From Limonium bicolor (taxonomy: Eukaryota > Streptophyta > Magnoliopsida > Caryophyllales > Plumbaginaceae): a stretch of 64,000 bases of DNA. The translations under genes and the position numbers were made by a program. Where the stretch lies: NCBI GenBank assembly GCA_023374045.1, contig CM041777.1, forward strand, positions 460,034,251 through 460,098,250, in the 5' to 3' direction. Each line of letters begins with the position of its first letter. Position 1 is the first letter of the stretch. The notes beneath the pieces were generated by a model. It ran no database searches. It had not been told where the DNA came from and saw only the letters and a program-made list of their open reading frames with translations. Below are positions 24,801 to 36,591 of this stretch, piece after piece.

Positions 24801-27102
24801 AAGAGTTTACCTTAGGTATTTTTCAAGGAATTTTGGTACACCTTGAGATGATTGTAGATTCACGTTTTCCTCATGAAATGATGAAGAGACATTGGTTTAG
24901 AAGTTCATAATTTTCGGACATTAATTTAGGAATTTGCTAGGATTTTCAAACATGAAAATATACCTTAACTTGATCTTGTTGTTCCTTGTGTTGTTGTTGT
25001 TGAATCAATAGTACTAACGCTTGGCAAAAACTGCAAAGGTTGCTAGGATGATTCTTGCTTCAAGACTTAGTAGATTTAGCTAGGAAAATTACATAAAAAT
25101 GGTGTTAGAACTTAATACACCATTAATGGAGCTTGAAGCTCACAAGAGTAAACTAGCTAAGGAAGAAAGAAAAGAGAGAAGGTTGGAAGACTTACCAAAT
25201 CGGCTGAATGGGCAAAGGAAATGGCAAGGTGCCATATGGTATTAGAGAATAGGCAAGGCAAGGAAATGAGTGGGAAATAATTGTTATGTCACATGGCATT
25301 ATTTTATGCCTTTGCCTTTGTTTTATTTGACTTCAAATTTGACTCCAAAAGTCTCCATTAGCAGCTCACTTTCGGCTATATTGACAAGGGGAAAAGAAGA
25401 CCTTGTTGTCAATTGGAACAAGAGGACAAGAACTAAGGTAGGTAGATGTTTCTTTTGATTTTTCTAAGCTAATTACCCATGTTACTCTTGCCTTATCTAC
25501 TTGTAATTCTCGGCTACAATGGGTGGTAGGTGCCATTTGATTTTGTTTGTTTTAAGACATGATTTCATGCTTAGTTAGGTTTATGTTTTGCTTTTGATTT
25601 TTATAGGGCAATCAAACCTTTCTTTCCTTACTCATTTTCGGCAACTAGGTGTTGTAGGTAGTATTTGATTTTTTTGCCAATTGAACATAGGCATATGCTT
25701 AATTAGGTACATGTCTTCTTTTGACTAATTAAACAGAAATCAAACCCTCCTTTCCTTGCATGATTTCGGCAGCTATAGGCTAGAACATGGGCTGTTTTGT
25801 TTGTTTACATTGCACATGTATAAAGTTAGATCTAGTCACTTATTTGATTTCATTATTTTGCCTAAAGCTAATCCTCCTTGTCTTCTTGCAGGTTTTCGGT
25901 AATGAGGAGGCTACCAAGGCTGAGATTCCTTTGTTATATAATCACATGGCATGTGCAAGGTGAGTCATCATCCATAAGACATTATTTTTGCTAAAAATCA
26001 AGTCAAAACACCTAAAAAAACGGCCCCCTTCATGGCCATTTGGAATTGATTTCCAACTTGGTTCCTGACACACTATATTGTATTAAGATCATATTTTAAC
26101 ATGTTATAAGTCACAAAATTTAATTGGTACATTTATACCAAGGTAAAAGATGAAAGTTTCTAAGGAAAAATGCTGATTTTATACTACGTTTTGCTCATAA
26201 TTTCGGCCCCATTTGTGCTATGAGTTTAGCACTGGCATTAATTGATTTAGATGGTCAATTCCTCCCCATTTAAGATTCTCAACTCGTGGCTCCTTAAAAA
26301 CTTCAAGGTAATACATAGAACGCGTTTTTATGGCACCCAAAGGTGCGTTTTGTGCTTTAAGGATATTTTGGAAAATAAGTAGTCGCTACGAGTTCCAAGT
26401 GTTTATAAACATTTTTCATGGTCAATAATAATATATTAAGGTGTTACATTGAGTTATATGGGGTTATATCAACTCATGACACAATTTCTAGGCTACCGGG
26501 ACACTCCCGAGCAAAATAGGAGCGTTAAGAAATTCCCCAGAGCACTTTGTGTATTTTTGGAAAAGTAGCTCGAGCATTCTCTTTAGAATGATGAATAATG
26601 ATGATAGGAACTCTAAGAATGAATTATATAGGAGTTCGTGTCACTTCGGTACCTCTCCGGGACATTCCCGGGGGTTTATGGGGCCCCCATCGGGTACCTC
26701 CGAGCACTTTGTGTTTAACTGAGAATTTAGCGTGAGGACTTCATCTTATATGTTTAATAAAGTGTTATGGTTCATTTAGAATGAAGTGTAATGCTTTCCT
26801 TTATCTTATAAAGTATTTCTGGGACTTTCGGGCCTTAAGGGAGGTGTGTTGACTCTCCCGGGCATTTTGCATTTCTACTCAGTTCTAGCTGAGGATCTGT
26901 GTTTTAAAGGTCATATAATGATCCTTAGTTGACTTGGTATGAGTTTTATAGTTCATATACCTTGTTTAGCTTAAGGTCCGGCTTAACGCTCGTTGTTGAC
27001 CTTAAGGGATTTAGGTGCGTTTTAACGTCTACGTGGGTTTTATAATCACCCAAATAATACTATTTCCCATTATTTAATTATTTAAAGGTTAGGGGTATTT
27101 CA
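21874..27102 (-). mobile_element. Solo LTR (5.2 kb), long-LTR Gypsy-type family
   Basis: On the minus strand it begins TGAAATACCCC and ends GGGGTGTTACA. A perfect 5-bp target duplication ATTAG flanks it (21869-21873 and 27103-27107). There is no primer-binding site or internal region on either side, so it is a solo LTR left by recombination between two LTRs. Shared landmarks with other family members on the minus strand include a GCGGAAAATAAA-like motif near the 3' end, followed by the complement of CACCCATGTGAGTAAC. No coding potential is seen. Confidence 0.88.
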
Positions 27103-27107
27103 ATTAG

Positions 27108-28057
27108 AGATGTATTTTACTATCACTCATTTGAAAATGAAATTGTAAAATATGTTGTTTAAATCTAAGTGAACTGATTTTGTCTTATATTCTTAGATTG
27201 GTTCATTGTGATTGCGATTATAAAATGTGCATTGTATAATGTGTTTGTAAGATGATTGGATATTATATAATGGTGAATTTGGTATTTGTGTAAAATGTAA
27301 TTTATATAAAAAAATGTTTGCACATAACATTGAAATGCTAGATGCTTATTAATTATTTGATTGTTTTTTAACTTTATATTTACGCATTTTATCTAGTTTA
27401 TTATCTTTACACGAGATTATATACATAAAATAAATTTACACCCGATTTTCAGTTAACCTGAATTATCATACTAATAAATACATCTGAATACGGTTAAATG
27501 AAACGCGATTAACGATGTAAACGATAAAACTATCAAATTTTTTAAAACTGGCCCGGTTAACCGATGTAGTAAAACGTAATGATAAAAATATCAATTTTTT
27601 AAAACTGAACCGTTTAACGGTTCACCGTATGGTGAACACCCCTACTAATACTATTTGGATGGAAACAAAATTCTGTACCTACCACACGCATGGTGCTTTA
27701 TTCTGTTTTAGCTTATGTAGAGCAAAGTCTAAGGTCACTGTGGTAACGATTCTCACTCTAGTGGATCAGTTAGTTCTTTATGCTACCGAGGATCACAAAA
27801 CAAACATGTCACTGGAAAGAAAAACGTTTATGAACACACTTACATGCTGTTAAATCTAGTTGGACTGAACTCTCTTCGGTATGTTTCAACGACAAATCAG
27901 TCAGCGCACTTCACTTCCCCTAGCCCATCCCATCCCAGATCAAGCCCATGCTGAAGCCCAATCCAATTGCCATTTCAAAGGATCTCAAGAAAGCATATAC
28001 CAAATCCGCTCCGCCACGATCTTCGCTTCTCACACGCATGCACGCACGCATGTCTCA
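27108..28057. other. Intergenic DNA downstream of the F-box gene
   Basis: AT-rich with a CGGTTAACCG/GGTTCACCG-like stretch at 27470-27630 ending in GGTGAACACCCC, which looks like one end of an old DNA transposon. No gene is recognised. Confidence 0.4.
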
Positions 28058-28924
28058 TCCTCCAGCTTCTTCTTCTCTACCGCCATCGTAATCATCGTCA
28101 TCATCATCCTCATCTACTCCACCAAACCCATCTTCCTCAGATGACAACGGCACCAACCAACACGCGCCATACAAATGCCCATTCACACAAACAAAATACT
28201 CCAAAGACGACGGACCACCTTGCCTAGCACCAAGCCTCCGCCACGCGCTCTTAGGAACCATACCAGCACTCGTCATACTCCACACACGCGCTCGACAATA
28301 CGGACACTTCACGCCCTCTTCCAACCCGATTTGTCTCCCAACCAAACACGCCCTTGTCTTCGACCGTAAAAACCATCAAACACCCTCTATAAAAACCCAA
28401 CAAACACCTCCCCACCACACCTCCACCACCATCATCATCGGCAGCGCGTGCTCACACGGATCACTGAACATAAGCAGATCCCCACGGCACGTCGTGACAG
28501 GAAGCTTCGACCGGAGGTTTTTGAGAACCGGTCGCGTTACAGAAGTGACCAGGGAGTGGACGGTCCGGTTTGAAGTTACGGGTGGGTTGGCATCACAACA
28601 GTAGAATAGTAGTTTTGAGAGCGCGACCCAGCCTCCAAGGATTCGGTGGCTTGAGGATGGAGAGGAGGAAGATGTGGTGGTGGATGATGAGAGGGTGAGT
28701 GTTGTGACCATCTTTGGTGCCCTTTGAAGACTTAGCTGACGCCATAAGATTCGCTTCGCTACCGCTCGGAGTTTCCGACTGACGGCGCAGAGAGAGCAAA
28801 GGGTTCGTAAATCCCAACCTAGGGATTCCAGGACCAGGACGAGGATTTGCTCGTTTATGAGGCCCGATTCCGGTTCGATTTCGGGTAGGTAAATTCGTAG
28901 TCTCTGGTTTGGATCAGGACTCAT
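28058..28924 (-). pseudogene. EID1-like F-box protein gene (EDL3-type), frameshifted as read
   Basis: The minus-strand ATG at 28924 (MSPDPNQRLRIYLPE) opens a protein with an F-box (NEQILVLVLESLGWDLRTLCSLCAVSRKLRAVAKRILW), then GGWVALSKLLFYCC and CRGDLLMFSDPCEH, all typical of EID1-like F-box proteins. The frame is lost after PCEHA (about 28440) and regained by about 28355. It then reads through a VKCPYCRARVWSM zinc-like motif and LEYFVCVNGHLYGACWLVPLSSEEDG to an acidic tail and stop near 28058. The length, about 289 residues, is normal for the family. Such proteins act in SCF ubiquitin ligases in light (phytochrome A) or abscisic-acid signalling. Two single-base breaks, one beside a T-run, separate the halves; decay and sequence error are both possible. 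The gene is intronless, as family members usually are. Confidence 0.8.
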
Positions 28925-29095
28925 CTGTGGGGGCGGGTGGGGGTTAATTGGTTCTCTGCCTGTGGTGGATCCAGGGACCGCGGCGGGGATGTTGCTGCGG
29001 AAGAGACGCGGAAGAGAGAAAAAAAAAAAGGGGAGAGAGATCTCTCTCTAAAGCTGCCACTGTACAACCAATTTCACTAAAAATACATCTTTCAA

Positions 29096-29103
29096 CTTTA
29101 TAC
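29096..29103 (-). promoter_or_regulatory. Possible TATA box of the F-box gene
   Basis: Minus-strand reading GTATAAAG, about 175 bp upstream of the ATG, followed by a GA-rich leader (29020-29050). It lies exactly at the border of a Stowaway-like MITE, so part of the box comes from the TA target site. Position is the only support. Confidence 0.4.
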
Positions 29104-29342
29104 TCTATCCGTCCTGAATGACCATCCTGTTTACTATTTGGATATATCGTTTGATTTCAATTTTTAACATATAAGATAAATTAATTTTGGAAATTAAAGT
29201 TTTGCATATGATTCCTCACATGATAAATTATATATTATAAAATTTAATTTTATAAAATTATTTTATCTTATATACCTAATATTAAGTGGAAAAAACATGC
29301 CATAAAGTAAACAGGACGATCAATTCAGGACGGAGGGAGTTT
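29101..29342. mobile_element. Stowaway-like MITE, copy 1
   Basis: Ends ACTCTATCCGTCCTGAATGA and the complement of TCAATTCAGGACGGAGGGAGT, flanked by TA, with an AT-rich core and no coding capacity. These are typical Tc1/mariner-type Stowaway features. It lies just upstream of the F-box gene. Confidence 0.8.
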
Positions 29343-29560
29343 ATAGAATTACATTCAATAATATTTATAATATATATACATATAATATATATATATCAAT
29401 AGGTTTTAAATTAAAATGAATAATTTCATCTTATCTGATTTTACAATAGTTAATGGACAAATTATAAGATTATTTAAATAATAAATTATATAGTATATTA
29501 TTTTTTATAATAAAAAATTATACAGTATGCTTTATTATAAAGTCTAGTTCAAATTATATA

Positions 29561-29786
29561 TTCCCTCATTCTGAATTGACTGTCTGTTTACTATTTGGAT
29601 ATATCGTTTAACTTTAATTTTTAACACATAAGATAAATTAATTTTGGAAATTAAAATTTTACATATGATTATAAATATATGTTACAAAATTTAGTTTTAT
29701 AAAATATTTTATCTTATATATTTAATATTGAAATGGAAAATATACCATAAAATAAATATGACGGTAAATACAGAGGGGAGAAAGTA
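29561..29786. mobile_element. Stowaway-like MITE, copy 2
   Basis: Same family and orientation as copy 1 (TTCCCTCATTCTGAATTGAC start; shared TTTACTATTTGGATATATCG inside), flanked by TA. The right end is more degenerate. Confidence 0.75.
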
Positions 29787-29787
29787 A

Positions 29788-29950
29788 TAATTATTTAAAT
29801 TAATTAGATGTAACCGGTTTTCCAAGAGTTTGTGGTGACGGTCCTGACGGAAGTGTTATGGTTGGAACAATAATAATTATTCAACTCAATCAGATGTAAC
29901 CGGTTTTAGAATAGTTTGTGGTGAGGGAAGCCGTTATAGTTGGGACCAAG
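29788..29950. repeat. Diverged tandem pair with GATGTAACCGGTTTT
   Basis: Two copies of about 80 bp (29788-29867 and 29868-29950) share AATTATT..AGATGTAACCGGTTTT..AGTTTGTGGTGA and a GTTGGAAC/GTTGGGACC end. They lie in the upstream region of the F-box gene. Confidence 0.7.
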
Positions 29951-29997
29951 TGGGAGAGTTATTTTAGTACGTCGAAGTGAACGTGCAGGGACAGTGA

Positions 29998-30321
29998 CAC
30001 GTGTTGAGAAGTAGGTGGGCGGCCGGGTTCGGATTTAGTCATTTGGTGGAATACCGATAAACACGTATTGTGTGATGAGTGGGTGAAGCAAGACGTGGCG
30101 ACACGTGGTCAGTATGGTTTGTGTAGGAATCTCTCACCCGACTTTGTTGCTAATTGGTACTTGTGAGGGCGGACCCCCTAGGGAGCACAAAAAATATCTT
30201 CTTTCCCTTTTTGCAGATACGTGGTCGTTGAGGGTGACGTCGGAGTCCGGAAGACAATGATCTGATAGCAACCACGATCATTTCAAATTGCTACTGCTAA
30301 CCAATTAGAACGCTACACGTG
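29998..30321. promoter_or_regulatory. Cluster of ACGT-core / G-box motifs upstream of the F-box gene
   Basis: CACGTG occurs at 29998-30003, 30102-30107 and 30316-30321. Related ACGTGG motifs lie at 30093-30098 and 30219-30224, and a TGACGT at 30235-30240. ACACGTGTT and CACGTGG contexts match abscisic-acid response elements and bZIP/bHLH G-boxes. The distance from the F-box ATG is 1.07-1.40 kb, of which about 0.47 kb is MITE sequence. The link to the gene is an inference. Confidence 0.55.
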
Positions 30322-30329
30322 TTTCCAGC

Positions 30330-30889
30330 TTAAATAGTACTAGTATCTTACACTGTTGTTGCCGTGAGTAGAAGATAGTTATACCAAGACGCGAGGGCCT
30401 TTTGCAGGATAAGGGGAGGAGTGGGCTAAGGCTAAGACCAAAAGCAACCCACCGGAAGAGGAAAGGTGTACAATTATGGGTTTCTATTTAAAAATGTTAT
30501 CCCGACCGGTTGTTTCTTGTAAACGACGTCAAGTGATCTCAGCAAACTTCGAAGAACGTTATTTTACTTTTTAAGGCAAAACTAAAAGACAAGCACATGG
30601 AGCCATGTGATCGATCATAAGCCAATGGTTAGATTCGACATTGGTAAATTAATACTAGTAGTAGTAGTCTTTAAAAAAAATACTAGTAGTAGTAGAATAA
30701 AATAAAGACGATCTTGATATGCAGCAAAAGTAGTAGTGTTAGGGTCTCTCTGGGATTCTGATGTGGTTGTTGCTGGTTCATACCGGTAGAAGTTTAAAAA
30801 AATTACTGCCGATATATTTATAGAACCTATTCACTAATTGCCGGCTTGTAGAGTTGTTTGCTGTTGGTTTAGTGTTAGGTTGAAATCTG
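30330..30889. other. Intergenic DNA
   Basis: No gene seen. It contains two short TACTAGTAGTAGTAG repeats near 30651-30695. Confidence 0.5.
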
Positions 30890-31063
30890 CAGGGGCGGAG
30901 CCAGAAATAAAAGTTGAGAGGGTAAAGACAGAATTATAAAAAGTTAGGGGGTTTTATTAAATTTTTCTAAAAAAAAAATTACACTATAATTTTGTGTAAT
31001 TTAACAAAGTTAGGGGGTGTTTTGCTCCCTCAGAATACCCAGAATACTTTGGCTCCGCCACTG
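30890..31063. mobile_element. 174-bp hAT-type MITE
   Basis: TIRs CAGGGGCGGAGCCA and the complement CAGTGGCGGAGCCA (one mismatch), with an 8-bp duplication GAAATCTG / GAAGTCTG (30882-30889; 31064-31071). The GGCGGAGCCA terminus is a very common plant MITE signature. Confidence 0.85.
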
Positions 31064-32257
31064 GAAGTCTGTTGTTAGGTTTAAAAATCTGGTATTTTGT
31101 TGTAATTAGTAAATTGTACTCTCTCTATTAATTAATATCTGTCATTTTAGAATTTGATTCTTGTTCAAAATATGTGTCATTCTAATTTTTGATACGTTTT
31201 TTTCCACCTTTTATCCTATTATTCAAACAAAAGTAATTATTATCTAGATGAAAATAAAAAATAGGTACATGTATCATTATTCTACTTTTCTTAATAAGTA
31301 TGTAAAATCACTACAACATATTAGATCTACGAGGGCAACGTTTATTGCCCTAATAGATCAATAACTTGCCACGTTAAACTGTAAGTGTGAGTAAATAATT
31401 GCCCTAATGGTTGCCTCTAAAGAGATGCCATGCTAGCCTGTGATGACGACCTGGTGCACTTGCCCTGTTTGACATGATCTATGAGGACAACTAAAGTTGC
31501 CTTCTTTGATCCGAAGCAAAGGAAGCAACCGTATTGCTCTATTTGATCGATTATCAATAGGGGCGAATGACACGGGTCGCCCCCTTTGTTGGAGGGCAAC
31601 GGTGGCAATCATATTACCTCGCCCTCTTTGATTACAGTAAAAAGGGCAATATTTTACCTCGCCCTCTTTGGTGTTAACTCTAACTGAGCTACAACTACAC
31701 TCTATGGTGACGAGTTCAATTTGTCGCCCTCTTTGATTTCATTCAATGGTGACGAGTTTAGTTGGTCGCCCTCCTTGATTGCATTCAATGGTAACGAGTT
31801 TAGTTTGTCGCCCTCTTTGATTTTCTACCAGGGCAATTTTTGTTGCCCTCTTGGTTTTTTTTTAAATAAAAAAAAAATAAATGAACCGCGGAACTTTCTT
31901 CTGTCAGATCACCGGACTGATTAGTAGCCAAATGCATTTACACTTCCAAAACTATTTCTAATGCTCCCACCCCTATTCAAGCTCTATCTAGAACACCATA
32001 GATAAATTTCCAACAATCAGATTAGCAACATTTTCAATATTTAAAGGTTCTCCTTCCTTCAATGTGGCTAGAGTGATAAACATCTGATATAACTACAATG
32101 GAATATAGCAACCTCAGAATTAGAACAGAATCTATAGTCTGATCATTCTAACAAACCTACAGAAAATAAAGATTTGTTGGAATAAAAGAAAGAAGAAACA
32201 ATTATGTCAAATTTGTCTAGAAGAGACAGACGGTGTAAAAACATAACACCATCGAAC

Positions 32258-32858
32258 CTTTGCTTGCATCATAGCCCAGATTAGGTCATCTTGTTCAAAA
32301 AGCTTGCCAACAATGAGAGCAGCATCATCACCAGCGTTGAAATAATGGCAGTTGTAGGTGCCTAACTACACAAAATCATAGATCGTTCAGATAAAATGAA
32401 AGGAATAATAACTAAGGTTTTTCAGATCAGCAGGATCATATTTCCAATGTAAGCAACGAAATACCTTCAAAGCACTCTGGATAATTTGGACTCCTCTTCT
32501 CTGGTCTTCATTAGAAGTCTGGAGATTCTCAAGGGCTTTTGTAGTGTAGAGAAGAGCAACTCCACCTCCTCGGAATCACACAGAAATTCACCCCATCAAT
32601 ACCATGAAAGAAGAGGAACCTTCCCTGTCGTTAGAAATGATTACATACCTGGTACAATACCGTCATTGACGGCAGCCCTTGTAGCATTCAAAGCATCTGT
32701 AACTCTATCTTTCCTCTCTCCAACTTCAGCCTCACTAGCTCCACCAACCTACATGAACAAGTGAGAAACTAGATGTTCAACTAATTTAACTTCAAACCAA
32801 GAATATGTATAAGGAATGCTCTCGTGTGAAAAGAGCAGACCTTAAAGACAGCAACAGT
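32258..32858 (-). pseudogene. Captured fragment of a mitochondrial-type chaperonin CPN60 gene
   Basis: Minus-strand exons, in gene order: 32841-32858 (VAVFK), 32648-32749 ([20 protein letters not shown] then [14 protein letters not shown]), 32466-32575 ([20 protein letters not shown], then [15 protein letters not shown]), and 32258-32364 (NAGDDAALIVGKLFEQDD). These are consecutive blocks of the GroEL-type apical-to-equatorial region of plant CPN60. They are separated by short introns with plausible splice borders, so genomic DNA was captured rather than cDNA. The last exon has frame breaks. Most of the gene is missing, so no chaperonin can be made; antisense or siRNA effects are conceivable. 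Confidence 0.88.
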
Positions 32859-33600
32859 TTCAGAGCTCTATCTAGAACACCACATAGATAAATTTCAACA
32901 TTCAGAGTATCAGCACGGAACAACACATACCGACTGGTGCAGACTACAAATCAGATCCAGTTGTGTATTAACAAAATACTAAAATCTTGTTACTCCAATT
33001 GGTCACTAAAAAAAGTTGAGTGATAAACAATTACCTGTATGGTGTCATACGCAACTAATAGAGCATAAATTCACTGATGTCAAAACTCTCACAGGAGCCG
33101 AACAAAAAAAACAACATTCAAATAGGTAATCCTATCTTCAGAACTTCTACAACTGTAAATCAACATTACAGGTTGAACAAAAACATGAACGACAAAGAAC
33201 AATATATTCTAGCTATCTTGAAAATTTTAGCAAATTGAATCATTACCCCAATAGTATGAGCAATCACAAATACCTTGAGCAGATGATGAGGCACAACCGT
33301 AGCCATAAAATTCAAGAATACAGACTCATAGCTGGGTAGTATATGTCAGTCTCTTGGTGGGCAGAATTCATTTCTAGTTTCTATATTAACCCAAAAGGAA
33401 AAAAAAAATGCAAAAAACTAATACCTCATTCACGTGCTCGACTGTTGGAAATTCTACATTGTTTGGATCCTTCTCTCCACTCTATCCTTAAATCTCCCTG
33501 CTTTTCACTTGATTTTTCTATTTAATTTCTTTATTAAACAATCTCTTTTAGTTAATTGATTTCCACGGCTACATGTTAACATCAACTTTGATGGTATATT

Positions 33601-34155
33601 CGCCTCTTGTTCTTGCACTTTTGCATCGCTCTTGGAGCTGCATCAAATTAACAATCATATAATATTAATTACCTTCTATAAATTAATATATAAAAGTATA
33701 TTATCAATTTACAAGATGAAAAATTACCAGGTTCAACAGCCTCTTTCCCCTTCATGATGTGCATACGCTTGCGTGACTCCATGAACATCCTTCAAATTAA
33801 AACTCATATTCATGATCAGGATTTTAATTGATTGCTACTAATCAAATCTCAATTACTAGTATATTATATAGTATAAATTCACTTACTCCCATGGAACATC
33901 TCTGACAAGCACCCGGTCACCATCCTTATCTTCATAAGTTAGAACATAGTCAGATCCATTGAGCAGATCCATCAGCTTACTCTCATTCATGAAGTCGGTC
34001 ATTCCATGAGATCCTAATTAGAGATCATCATCACAGAAATTAACTAATAGCTAGCTCATACACTAAGTAAGAACGACATCATCACATACCACTGGTGAAA
34101 GAGCTGAACATTCAAACTGACCATATTCATTTTTGAGCTTCCGGAGGTGCTCCTT
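33601..34155 (-). pseudogene. Captured fragment of an Aux/IAA (auxin repressor) gene
   Basis: Minus-strand exons: 34089-34155 (LRKLKNEYGQF and MFSSFTSG, the end of domain III), 33887-34012 ([20 protein letters not shown], then [12 protein letters not shown], domain IV), 33730-33789 (MFMESRKRMHIMKGKEAVEP) and 33601-33644 (APRAMQKCKNRR). This is the normal exon order and C-terminal end of Aux/IAA proteins, which repress auxin response factors through the PB1-type domains III/IV. Domains I and II (EAR repressor and degron) are absent. Introns are kept, so genomic DNA was captured. It lies in the same orientation as the CPN60 fragment, about 0.7 kb away, inside one CACTA element. Confidence 0.9.
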
Positions 34156-34199
34156 GGTTTAGTAAAATGTTTGATCATGTATTGGATTCCACGTGTTGA

Positions 34200-36218
34200 T
34201 TATGGTGGTGTTGCCACTGTACCTCTTGAACAATTACCCTCTCCTTTTCTTTGATTTATTTTTACAGTAATACAAATTAGAAAGATGGGTTATTAATCAA
34301 AAAAATATATTACTCTGGATAAACCAAGTAAGGCACAAACATACCTTGTTGATAGCATGTTGTTCTGGTCTCTAATAATCTTCTCGTGTAAAGAAAACAT
34401 GAGTTTGAGTTTTTACAACTTAGGTATCAAGTTGTACATATCCTAAATAGCAGCTTCCAACCTCATTAGAAAACAATCCACAAATAGCAGCAGATGTAAG
34501 ATTATTCAAATGAGGCATTTATATATATATGTAGCGGATGGTTATTTCTTGATTGTTAATTACATAAAGTAATACTTTTTCTGCATCTGGGAAATTGATT
34601 CATGCGTGAGCTGATTCTGCAAAACAAGACAGCCCACATCCTAAATAAATAGTAGAGTACCTCTTCTCCTGAACTAAAATAAGATATTTATACATATAAT
34701 TCAACTGAATTAAGTAGCCAGTAACAGAGGGAAACTTGTTTTTTCAAGACTTGGTTAGGAAGAACATTTATAAGTTCCCTATATCAGAGATTTATCTGTT
34801 CATACTTCATACTTTTTTTAGGTAACACCGTACTTCTTTTTCTTAAAGCCAAGTTCCCTACATAAGAGATGGAAAGAAAGTAAATATGAGAAGGCGAGCA
34901 GTCAAACCCATCAATATGGGTGCCCTCTTATGACTTGAACTTTGACTCATTTGTTTCTGGACAGCTTTAACAGATGACACCCTTGCGGCATTTGATGCTT
35001 GGTTTGCAGCTTTATTTGCCTTGGCATCTGGTGCATATTGACATATATCTGTTTCGTGGTTTATCCTTCCATGTACACAGGTTTTTCAAACCACATGTAA
35101 AAGCATAGCTCTTATGATACAAGCATCTGAAAACGCTGTCTATGTGGCTATCATTACAAATTAAGCAGATACACGAAGTTGATACTAATCACCTACACGT
35201 GCACACATCTATATGTTTAAGCAGCAATGGTAGACACCCCTCGTCAGTTCAAACAACACTCAAATGGATCCATCCAAACAAATGTTGTAATTTGTTTGGT
35301 ACGCAGAAATATCTTGAATAAAAATAGCTAAACCTACGACAAGGAACCAGGTGAAGGAAATACAAGAAACTTTAAGAACAGAAACAGGAACGACCACAAC
35401 TTTAGAATCGAGACATGACTAAAGAATGGACAATTATAGACAAATTTTGATCGGGACTAACCAGAGAAAACTTCAGGTCCACAGAGAGGTCTGAACTGAA
35501 AAATTCGTAACACCAAGATGATTGACAACCAGTACAACCTGAAAATGTTCAATAATATCCGAGCAAGGCCAACATCTATCTTCGGAACTTCAATCATACA
35601 CTGATATGATATTAACCCTAAAACAATATGAAGTCGTCAATCATAACCACAAATTAAGGATACAGAGAACACTTTTCCAACAGATTATTCACCCAACACA
35701 ATACAAGAAACTCGAATTGATGATTTGAAGAATTAGGAGGGATCAGACTACGGTCTTTGACTGTTATCGCCAAACGTGAATGTTGATAGTTCAACGAAGG
35801 TAGAGGAGGTGTACCAAAGCAACCCCGGAGGCAATTAGCTTGTGTAGCTCATGGTTCATTCGAACATCGCCAGAGTAGTAGCAGAAGATGATGGAGACCT
35901 CGAGAACAGTAGTTGTCGCTGGACCCTTCGTCGATTCAAACAAAACCTCGAGCAATTGCTAGAAGTAGTGACGAGGAGTGCTCTCTTTAGTTGTTGAATG
36001 AGGAATAACGGTGGTGGCGAAGCGTGAAAACTCTGGCATGGAGCAGGTAGAGGAAAGCTCGTGGTGGTGGCCAAGGAGAACACTTTTCGTGAGTACAGTA
36101 GAAGAAGGTTCTGATTATGGTAAGCGGCGAATAAAAAGAAGAATAGAAATAGAGGCGACCAAGTTTTCCTGCCTTCGTATAGAACTGCATCAAAGGCGAT
36201 CCAGTTTCTCGCCCCGAT
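34200..36218. other. CACTA 2 interior without identified gene
   Basis: About 2 kb with no family I recognise. A minus-strand open stretch near 34920-35030 (Ala/Lys/Ser-rich) and frames at 35856-36193 could be further captured pieces. One plus-strand frame (36011-36385) runs into the retrotransposon LTR and is not credible as a gene. Confidence 0.4.
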
Positions 36219-36223
36219 TAAAA

Positions 36224-36563
36224 TGTTACAGATTAGAGAATCTGCAAGATCAGAGAATGAAGGAAGAGCTAATGCTTAACCAAACAACAACTCTTGCTCA
36301 CCTTACAGACTGTTGCGCAAGGGAAGAACAGTCAAGAACAGGAGAGGGGAAGACGCGAAGGAGGAAGAATTCAGATGAAGAATAGGATGTACTTTTCTTA
36401 TGTATTTCTTCTGTAGACAGCACCAGTATTTATATGTCTTACAGATTGTAACCAACTTACAGTAATAACAACTAACTACTGTAACAACTTCTTATACTGC
36501 TGTAACACGTGAGCAAATGAGAATACAATTGATCGTTTATTTACTGTTATATTGCCTACAACA
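36224..36563 (-). repeat. 3' LTR of the chromovirus
   Basis: 340 bp; appears identical to 41061-41400. The adjoining polypurine tract reads CGAGGGGAGATC on the minus strand. Confidence 0.95.
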
Positions 36564-36591
36564 GATCTCCCCTCGTTGAAGAACCTTGTCC

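Noticed and set aside
26441..26448. GTGTTACA as the right end of the minus-strand solo LTR
   Set aside because: Flanking bases (TTGAG) do not match the ATTAG left flank; the terminus at 27102 does, and LTR-like sequence continues between them.
28055..28369. Plus-strand frames over the F-box gene (Pro/His/Thr-rich)
   Set aside because: Antisense shadows of the minus-strand F-box gene, which has real family motifs.
32486..32764. Plus-strand 92-residue frame
   Set aside because: Antisense to the captured CPN60 exons, which read clearly on the minus strand.
36011..36385. 124-residue plus-strand frame
   Set aside because: Runs into the 3' LTR of a minus-strand retrotransposon; the LTR part recurs at the other LTR; no domain.
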